From Acidobacteriota bacterium (GTDB lineage: Bacteria; Acidobacteriota; Terriglobia; Bryobacterales; Bryobacteraceae), in NCBI GenBank assembly GCA_016871135.1, contig VFZQ01000159.1, positions 1 through 9,244 on the forward strand: a stretch of 9,244 bases of DNA. The letters are read 5' to 3'. The position numbers and the translations under genes were made by a program. Position 1 is the stretch's first letter, and every line of letters begins with the position of its first letter. The notes beneath the pieces were generated by a model. The model searched no databases and was not told where the DNA came from. It saw nothing but the letters and a program-made list of their open reading frames with translations. This document shows, piece by piece, positions 4,901 to 9,244 of the stretch.

Positions 4901-7204
4901 TCAATGTCCGGAAATCCGGTCGATCAACGCCGCATCGCCGTCAATGGCGACGCCGATTGGCAGGTAGTGAACCGTCAGCGGCGCGAGCAGTTCGTCGGCG
5001 CCGGCTGGCAGGTTGACCGCGTCCTTTTCCGTCGTGACCAGGTGCGTTGCGCCCGCGTGGAGTGCGTGGTGGCGAAGGCGTTTCAGATCATTCGGCCGGT
5101 ATTGATGATGATCGCCGAAGGCCCATCGATAGCACGGTTCGATGCCGAGTTTGCGCAGCGTCGCCCAAAACGATGCCGGATTGCCGAGGCCGCAAAACGC
5201 CGCGGCCTTGCCGTCGGGCAGCGAGGGTTGCCACGTCTCCGGTTCGACGTGCGAGTAATACACGGGCATGCCGGGTTTGTACTTCTCGATTCGACGGAGG
5301 AGTTGACGATAGTCGCGGCCACGCTGCACGCGCGTCAGCACGATGGCGTCGGCGCGGGCGAGGCGAGATGGATCTTCGCGAAGCCTTCCAAGCGGAAATA
5401 CGGCATTGCCGGCGAACGGGTCTTGCGCGTCGAGGAGCAGAAGATCGAACTTGCGCGCGAGTTGGCGATGTTGGAAGCCGTCGTCGAGGAGCACCACGTC
5501 GGCGCCCATTGTTTCAAGGAGTCTGCGGCCCGCGCCGATGCGGTCGGCCGCGATGCCGAGATGCGCGATGCCCGCGCGCACAAAGATCTGGGCTTCGTCG
5601 CCAGTGTCAAAAACCGGCGCTTGATCGCCTTTGGCAATGAGTGTGATCGGTTCGGTCGACATGCGCTTGTAGCCGCGTGTGAGAATGGCGACGCGCTTGC
5701 CTTGCGCGGCGCACGCGCGCGCGAGATGCAGAACCATCGGCGTCTTGCCGGTGCCTCCCATGGCCAAGCCGCCGATGCTGATGACGGGCGCGTCGAGCGT
5801 CTGGCGGCGCGCGAATTTTCGTTCCAGGCCGCTGTGCGAAAACCAGCGCCAAAGCAGGGAAAGCGGTGTGAAAAGCGCGTGCGCCAGCAACGAATGGCGG
5901 GGGGTGGGCCAGCTTTCTTCGAGGATTTCGATCGCAGCATCGCGGGCTATTCTCGTCGCGCCGCGTTTGGACTCGGCGATGGCGCGGGCCTTTCGGCCGA
6001 TCACCGAGCCGTGGTCGAGCAGTTTCTCCAGCGCGGGCGCGAGCTCGGCTGCCGCCGAGATCCGCACGAGCGCCTGCGCTTCGGTGAATTCGCGGGAGAT
6101 CTCGGCGAAGTTCTCCATGTGTGGCCCGGCGACGACCGGCTTGCCGCAGAAGGCGGGTTCGAGGATGTTGTGGCCGCCGCGCCGGACGAGCGTGCCGCCC
6201 ATGAAGACGGCGCCGGCGTGGGCGAACAGCGGGCCGAGTTCGCCGAGGGTATCGAGCAGCAGGACGCCGGGCAGTTGCAGTTCGCCGAGTGCCGTGCGCC
6301 GCACGAACCGGATGCCACGCGCGCGCAGTTTCTCGGCGGCGGAGTCGAAGCGCTCGGGACGGCGCGGCACGTGGATCCAGAGCAGCCCAGCGCGGCGCGC
6401 GGCGAGTGTTTCGAAGGCGTCGAGCGTGAGGACGTCCTCGTCGAAATCGGTTGCATCGATGCCGGGCATGGTGGAGGCTGCGATGACGATTTCGGCCGCG
6501 TCCGTCGTTTCAATCCAGGCGCGAAGGTCATCGGCGACGGCGTCGGCGCGCGGTTCGAAGTCGTACTTTAAGTTGCGCCCGAGATGCAGTTTTTCCCGCG
6601 GGGCGCCAGCGGAGAGATAGCGATAGGCATCTTGCTCGCTCTGGGCGTAGATGGCGTCCGGCAGCGCGAGCACAGGCGCGAAGAACCAGCGGAACTTGCG
6701 GTACTTGGGTAGAGCGCGGTCGGAGATGCGCGCATTGATGACGAGCAGGCCGGCGCCGGTTCGCTTGGTCTCGCGCCAGAGGTTCGGCCAGATCTCGGTC
6801 TCCATGACGACCAATATCGACGGGCGGATGGCGCGCAGCACACGGCGTACGGCGAAACAGAAATCGAGCGGCGTGTAGAAGACGCCGTCGGTGAGCGCGG
6901 TCAGTTTATCGACCGCAAGCGCGTGGCCGGTTACCGTCGTTACCGAAACGTAGATCGGCGTGTCGGGCAGTTTTTCGCGTAGCGCGCGGATGAGTGTGAC
7001 CGCGCTGAGCACCTCGCCGACCGACACCGCGTGCAACCAGATGCCGCCCGGCGCCGTCACCTGAAATGGCAGCCCGCCGAAACGCCCGTTGATCGAGCGC
7101 ATCCAGTGCCGGTTCTTCAACCCTCGCCACAAAAGATACAGTAGGATGAGTGGAAACCCGAGGATCTGTACCAGGCGGTAAAGGACGAAGATGAAAACCG
7201 GCAA
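4901..7204 (-). CDS. Fused Kdo transferase (KdtA/WaaA) and lipid A 4'-kinase (LpxK)
   Basis: One uninterrupted frame of about 767 residues. The N-terminal half, to about residue 425, is KdtA/WaaA, which adds Kdo from CMP-Kdo to lipid IVA at the inner membrane. It has a membrane anchor at about 3-25, WLHAVSVGE with the likely catalytic E64, METEIWPN at 134-141 and the C-lobe signature GGTLVRRGGHNILEPAFCGKP. The C-terminal half is LpxK, which phosphorylates the 4' position of the tetraacyl disaccharide. It has a membrane-associated segment (LFTPLSLLWRWF), a Walker A in GGTGKTP at about 483-489, DDGFQHR at about 574-580, FGDHHQY and TTEKDAVNL. Both halves look full length and keep their key residues. 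The two proteins are usually separate, and the fusion order is the reverse of the reaction order. TTG at 7204 is chosen because AGGA lies eight bases upstream and a promoter just before that; the ATG at 7297 would add 31 atypical residues. Confidence 0.9.
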   Translation of the reverse strand: MPVFIFVLYRLVQILGFPLILLYLLWRGLKNRHWMRSINGRFGGLPFQVTAPGGIWLHAVSVGEVLSAVTLIRALREKLPDTPIYVSVTTVTGHALAVDKLTALTDGVFYTPLDFCFAVRRVLRAIRPSILVVMETEIWPNLWRETKRTGAGLLVINARISDRALPKYRKFRWFFAPVLALPDAIYAQSEQDAYRYLSAGAPREKLHLGRNLKYDFEPRADAVADDLRAWIETTDAAEIVIAASTMPGIDATDFDEDVLTLDAFETLAARRAGLLWIHVPRRPERFDSAAEKLRARGIRFVRRTALGELQLPGVLLLDTLGELGPLFAHAGAVFMGGTLVRRGGHNILEPAFCGKPVVAGPHMENFAEISREFTEAQALVRISAAAELAPALEKLLDHGSVIGRKARAIAESKRGATRIARDAAIEILEESWPTPRHSLLAHALFTPLSLLWRWFSHSGLERKFARRQTLDAPVISIGGLAMGGTGKTPMVLHLARACAAQGKRVAILTRGYKRMSTEPITLIAKGDQAPVFDTGDEAQIFVRAGIAHLGIAADRIGAGRRLLETMGADVVLLDDGFQHRQLARKFDLLLLDAQDPFAGNAVFPLGRLREDPSRLARADAIVLTRVQRGRDYRQLLRRIEKYKPGMPVYYSHVEPETWQPSLPDGKAAAFCGLGNPASFWATLRKLGIEPCYRWAFGDHHQYRPNDLKRLRHHALHAGATHLVTTEKDAVNLPAGADELLAPLTVHYLPIGVAIDGDAALIDRISGH

Positions 7205-7778
7205 GCTCCTATTCCTAATCTTGAGTGTAGCGGTGGCGATGAGCGCGGACAAGAAAGAACCTTTTCGTCCGGGCGAAATCGACAAGTACGCAAACAAGCA
7301 AAGTAACCAGGGAGTGACGATTGCGGCGCAGCCTTACGACAACCCGGATGATCTCAAGATTGCCTTCGGCAAGTTGAATCCGTACGAACACGGCGTACTG
7401 CCGGTACTGGTGCTGATCCGCAACGATTCCAAGACCGCGCTGAAAATGGACGGCCTGCAAACGATGTACATGGCGCCCCGCGGGCGCAAGATTGAATCGA
7501 CGCCGCCCAAGGACGTGATGCTGCTCGAAGGCACGCGGGCGAAGCGGGGACCGACCATCACGGGCGGGATCAAGATCAAGGTGCAGAAGAGCAAACTGAA
7601 CGACCCGGTGATCGAGGAGCGCGCCTTCGCCGCCAAGATGCTGCCGCCGGGCGACACGGCCTACGGGTTTGTCTATTTCCAGACGGGCCATTCGCGCGGG
7701 ACCTCGCTGTATCTGTCCGGGTTGAGCGAAGCGGGCACGGGCAAGGCGTTGTTCTTCTTCGAAGTGCCGTTGGATTAA
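7191..7778 (+). CDS. Secreted or periplasmic protein of unknown family
   Basis: A 195-residue protein that I do not recognise. It has a clear Sec signal peptide: basic K2 and K5, hydrophobic LLFLILSVAVA, and cleavage likely after A16 or A19. The mature part is hydrophilic and probably mostly beta: strands such as VLPVLVLIRNDSK, MYMAPRGRK, GGIKIKVQKSK, AYGFVYFQTG and TSLYLSGL, ending in ALFFFEVPLD. The pattern of a bulky beta core answering to 'conditional partner under stress of ligand' cannot be resolved to a named fold, although FVYFQTG followed by a short strand pair is reminiscent of immunoglobulin-like beta sandwiches. No Cys is present in the mature part and no catalytic motif is evident. 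AGGA at 7182-7185 precedes the ATG. The gene's first 14 bases overlap the start of the divergent kdtA-lpxK gene. Confidence 0.7.
   Translation: MKTGKLLFLILSVAVAMSADKKEPFRPGEIDKYANKQSNQGVTIAAQPYDNPDDLKIAFGKLNPYEHGVLPVLVLIRNDSKTALKMDGLQTMYMAPRGRKIESTPPKDVMLLEGTRAKRGPTITGGIKIKVQKSKLNDPVIEERAFAAKMLPPGDTAYGFVYFQTGHSRGTSLYLSGLSEAGTGKALFFFEVPLD
7224..7252 (-). promoter_or_regulatory. Candidate promoter of the kdtA-lpxK fusion gene
   Basis: On the minus strand TTGTCC (7252-7247) and TACACT (7229-7224) are spaced by exactly 17 bases. A start near 7217 would leave a leader of about 13 bases carrying AGGA and then the TTG at 7204. The promoter lies within the signal peptide codons of the divergent secreted-protein gene. 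Confidence 0.4.
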
Positions 7779-7784
7779 CGCCGG

Positions 7785-7793
7785 TGCTATACT
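7785..7793 (+). promoter_or_regulatory. Extended -10 promoter of the rpmI-rplT operon
   Basis: TGC-TATACT (TATACT at 7788-7793) is an extended -10 element just after the stop of the upstream gene. No good -35 is seen at 16-18 bases, as is common for extended -10 promoters. Transcription would begin near 7800, giving a leader of about 85 bases before rpmI. Confidence 0.5.
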
Positions 7794-7800
7794 GAGAGGA

Positions 7801-7884
7801 CGTGCTTTATAGCGCACAGGCCGCATTGCGAGTCCGTCGTGCGCGAGTAGTTTGGAGCACGCCCCACCTTTTAGGACAAATCCA
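7801..7884 (+). promoter_or_regulatory. Structured leader of rpmI-rplT, possible ribosomal protein autoregulatory site
   Basis: The leader carries alternating complementary words: CGTGC (7801-7805), GCGCAC (7812-7817), GTGCGC (7839-7844) and GCACG (7857-7861). They can form two local hairpins (first with second, third with fourth) or one nested structure: outer CGTGC/GCACG of five pairs and inner GCGCAC/GTGCGC of six. L20 represses its own operon through leader RNA in other bacteria, so a similar role is plausible here. The sequence does not match a leader class that I can name. Confidence 0.35.
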
Positions 7885-8082
7885 ATGTCAAAACTCAAAA
7901 CCCACAAGGGCGCGGCTAAGCGCTTCAAGAGGACCGGTACGGGCAAGATCAAGCGCGCCCATGCTTTTGCGCGCCACATCCTGACCTCCAAGGGTTCTTC
8001 GCGGAAGCGCCGTCTTGCCCAGTCGGTCATGATGGACGATACCAACACCAACGAAATCGCCCGGATGTTGCCTTACAAATAA
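7885..8082 (+). CDS. rpmI: 50S ribosomal protein L35
   Basis: A 65-residue, strongly basic protein with the L35 signature: MSKLKTHKGAAKRFKRTGTG, then KIKRAHAFARH and SSRKRRL, ending in MLPYK. Length is normal for the family. It binds 23S rRNA in the large subunit. The ATG at 7885 is chosen because it begins the conserved KxKTHKGAAKRF opening and is preceded by AGGA at 7873-7876; an in-frame upstream start near 7852 would add a non-conserved peptide. It is followed by rplT after 99 bases, the standard gene order. The usual upstream partner infC is absent here; the gene before is the unrelated secreted protein. Confidence 0.96.
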   Translation: MSKLKTHKGAAKRFKRTGTGKIKRAHAFARHILTSKGSSRKRRLAQSVMMDDTNTNEIARMLPYK

Positions 8083-8181
8083 GGCTAAGCCTCCGAGCAA
8101 CCGAGCGGCCGAGGCGCGCGGCACGTGCCCGTTCCGCCGGATCTGATAACCACAAACTGAAAACGTAAGAAGGAGACAAAC

Positions 8182-8541
8182 GTGCCCAGAGTAAAACGCG
8201 GTACAAAGCGTACTGATAATCGGAAAAAGACACTTGGCTTGGCCAAGGGCTTTTTCCTCGGCAAGTCGAAGCTGCACCGCTTCGCGCAGGAAGCCGTTGA
8301 GAAGTCGCTGATTTATGGATACAAGGGCCGCCGCCTGAAGAAGCGCGAATTCCGCTCGTTGTGGATCGTCCGCATTTCGGCCGGCTGCCGCGCCAACGGC
8401 ATCTCGTATTCCAAGTTCATGGCGGGGCTGAAGCGCGCCGCGATCGAGCTGAATCGCAAGATGTTGTCCGACATCGCCACGCGCGACGCCGCGGCGTTCA
8501 CGTCGCTGGTCGACAAAGCCAAAGCCGCTCTCGCGGCCTAG
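8182..8541 (+). CDS. rplT: 50S ribosomal protein L20
   Basis: A 119-residue basic protein with all L20 landmarks: MPRVKRG at the start, LAKGFFLGKSKLHRFAQEAVEKSL, FRSLWIVRISAGCRANGISYSKFMAGLKRA and IELNRKMLSDIA. L20 is needed early in 50S assembly and binds 23S rRNA; in several bacteria it also represses its own operon. The start codon is GTG, with a very good AAGGAG (8170-8174 region) seven to eight bases upstream. The 99-base spacer from rpmI contains the ten-base palindrome GGCACGTGCC (8120-8129), which repeats the GCAC/GTGC words of the rpmI leader and may be part of the same control. Downstream genes are zapB-like and zapA rather than pheS and pheT. Confidence 0.97.
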   Translation: MPRVKRGTKRTDNRKKTLGLAKGFFLGKSKLHRFAQEAVEKSLIYGYKGRRLKKREFRSLWIVRISAGCRANGISYSKFMAGLKRAAIELNRKMLSDIATRDAAAFTSLVDKAKAALAA

Positions 8542-8559
8542 AGTAGTACACTAACCCCA

Positions 8560-8574
8560 GAGAGGACACCTCTT
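8560..8574 (+). promoter_or_regulatory. Hairpin enclosing the ribosome binding site of the zapB-like gene
   Basis: AGAGG-ACA-CCTCT (8561-8573) is a perfect five-pair hairpin, extendable by a G-T wobble (8560/8574), ending directly before the ATG at 8575. Its 5' arm is the only Shine-Dalgarno candidate (GAGAGGA). Folding would hide it, so translation may depend on ribosomes arriving from rplT or on another factor. Confidence 0.4.
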
Positions 8575-8880
8575 ATGGATTTCCAACTGGAGGAAGTTGA
8601 CACGTTAAGCGGCCTGGAAGAACGCATCCTCCGGGCCGTTTCCGTTGTCAGCCAACTCAAGCAAGAGAACGCCGAATTGAAGTCGCGGCTCGCCGAAGCC
8701 GAAGACGAAGCGCGGCTGGCAAACGCCGCGCGCAACCGGGCGGAGTCGGAACTGGAAGGGCTGCGCTCCAACAGCGGCAAGGCTGAAAAGGACCTCGAAA
8801 AACTACTCGCGGAACGGAAGCTCGTGAAAGCCCGCATCGAAAAGTTGCTGGGCCAGCTAGACATGTTAGGCGCAAGCTAA
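8575..8880 (+). CDS. ZapB-like coiled-coil cell division protein
   Basis: A 101-residue acidic protein that is almost wholly a predicted coiled coil. It opens with LSGLEERILRAVSVVSQLKQENAELKSRL and continues through Glu/Lys/Arg/Ala heptads to a C-terminal RIEKLLGQLDML. The short length, the early N-terminal LEERI helix and the closing LLGxL motif resemble ZapB, which crosslinks ZapA-FtsZ assemblies at midcell. Its stop is one base before the ATG of zapA, which strongly supports a division role. Coiled coils give weak family evidence alone, so the assignment rests on length, termini and neighbour. The start is ATG at 8575, with the GAGAGGA ribosome binding site in a hairpin. Confidence 0.7.
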   Translation: MDFQLEEVDTLSGLEERILRAVSVVSQLKQENAELKSRLAEAEDEARLANAARNRAESELEGLRSNSGKAEKDLEKLLAERKLVKARIEKLLGQLDMLGAS

Positions 8881-8881
8881 C

Positions 8882-9130
8882 ATGCCCACGAGCGTCCGCG
8901 TCAACATCTACAATCAGTCGTTTTCGCTGGTGACGAATGGGCCGGAGGGCGAGTTGCAGGCGCTCGCCCACAAGGTCGATGAGTTGATGCATTCGATCGC
9001 CAAGGGCGCCAATACGGATGCGTCGCGCGTGGCGATCTTGGCGTGTCTGCACTTGGCCGATGAGTTGCGGACGGCCGAAGGGAAGCATCGGAAGCTGAGC
9101 CGGTTGATTGAGGAGACGTTGGGAGACTAG
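8882..9130 (+). CDS. zapA: Cell division protein ZapA
   Basis: An 82-residue ZapA-family protein. The N-terminal globular part shows the pattern RVNIYNQSFSLVTNGPEGEL followed by ALAHKVDELMHSIA and then SRVAILACLHLADEL, in the order seen in ZapA. A short helix to the end (GKHRKLSRLIEETLGD) would be the dimer coiled coil, shorter than in Escherichia coli ZapA (about 109 residues). ZapA binds and bundles FtsZ protofilaments in the cytoplasm. It is one base behind the zapB-like gene and probably translated with it. No 6S RNA is evident after it, unlike in many proteobacteria. Confidence 0.85.
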   Translation: MPTSVRVNIYNQSFSLVTNGPEGELQALAHKVDELMHSIAKGANTDASRVAILACLHLADELRTAEGKHRKLSRLIEETLGD

Positions 9131-9146
9131 GTTTTCGGTTGCCCGG

Positions 9147-9244
9147 TCAATGCTCGCGGCACTCGGGGTATTCGCCCAAGATGGAAGCGCCCCGGTAGCC
9201 CAGCGTGTCGGCCATGCCGGCTTTCGAAGTCCAGAATCCATCGG
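9147..9244 (-). CDS. 3' end of an unidentified convergent gene (partial)
   Basis: On the minus strand a frame open from the window edge reads 31 codons and ends in TGA (9149-9147), 17 bases past the zapA stop. The peptide begins DGFWTSKAGMADTLGYRGAS and finishes with Gly, Tyr, Cys and His rich residues. It looks more protein-like than the other two frames, which run on through zapA as Arg/Pro-rich sequence. I do not recognise the family. The call rests on composition, a stop in the right place and tight convergent packing. Confidence 0.5.
   Translation of the reverse strand, partial: DGFWTSKAGMADTLGYRGASILGEYPECREH

Noticed and set aside
4892..6571. 559-codon open frame on the plus strand
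   Set aside because: It lies antisense to the KdtA-LpxK fusion, whose motifs are unmistakable. The antisense peptide is rich in Arg, Ala, Gly and Glu with no motifs, as expected from GC-rich codon bias.
7205..7297. Longer KdtA-LpxK start at the ATG at 7297
   Set aside because: It would add 31 residues atypical of KdtA, overlap the divergent gene by over 100 bases and place the candidate promoter inside the gene.
7215..8051. 278-codon minus-strand frame
   Set aside because: Antisense to the secreted-protein gene and rpmI, crossing their intergenic region; Arg-rich with no motif.
9131..9244. Possible 6S RNA gene after zapA
   Set aside because: No long hairpin with a central bubble can be seen, and the stretch reads better as the 3' end of a convergent gene.
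1..9244. CRISPR array, insertion sequence, rRNA or prophage genes
   Set aside because: No regularly spaced repeats, transposase motifs, terminal repeats of IS type or rRNA-like stretches were found.

Overview
The window is GC-rich, densely coding bacterial DNA from a Gram-negative organism that makes Kdo-lipid A. The gene content and style suggest an acidobacterium (Bryobacterales/Solibacter-like): a RodZ-like gene, a KdtA-LpxK fusion, small secreted proteins of unknown family, and rpmI-rplT followed by zapB-like and zapA genes. This placement is inferred from gene content; no rRNA or other direct taxonomic marker is present.

Layout. (1) Positions 1-866, minus strand: a RodZ-like membrane protein gene, whose TAA stop overlaps the ATG of a next gene cut by the window edge. 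(2) Positions 945-4083, plus strand: a four-gene run of a family 2 glycosyltransferase, two different class I SAM methyltransferases and a small secreted cupin. The genes overlap by 3-4 bases or lie 3 bases apart, so they are probably one operon modifying a surface or secreted glycan. The first methyltransferase appears to start at an ATA codon behind a perfect Shine-Dalgarno. (3) Positions 4084-4900: about 0.8 kb between convergent genes, with no credible coding region but with a 14-bp imperfect inverted repeat and tandem hairpins. (4) Positions 4901-7204, minus strand: one long gene encoding Kdo transferase (KdtA/WaaA) fused to the lipid A 4'-kinase LpxK, two consecutive activities of Kdo-lipid A synthesis. 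Its start lies inside the 5' end of a divergent gene. (5) Positions 7191-7778, plus strand: a secreted protein of unknown family. (6) Positions 7785-9130, plus strand: an extended -10 promoter, a structured leader, rpmI (L35), rplT (L20), a ZapB-like coiled-coil gene and zapA. This couples ribosomal protein and cell division genes. (7) From 9147: the 3' end of a convergent minus-strand gene running off the window.

The common theme is the cell envelope and division: RodZ (shape), glycan transfer and methylation, lipid A/Kdo, and Z-ring proteins. No mobile element, CRISPR array, tRNA or rRNA was found. The most unusual points are the KdtA-LpxK fusion, the ATA start, the divergent genes overlapping at their 5' ends, and the leader of rpmI with alternative pairings. 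None amounts to a clearly new system.
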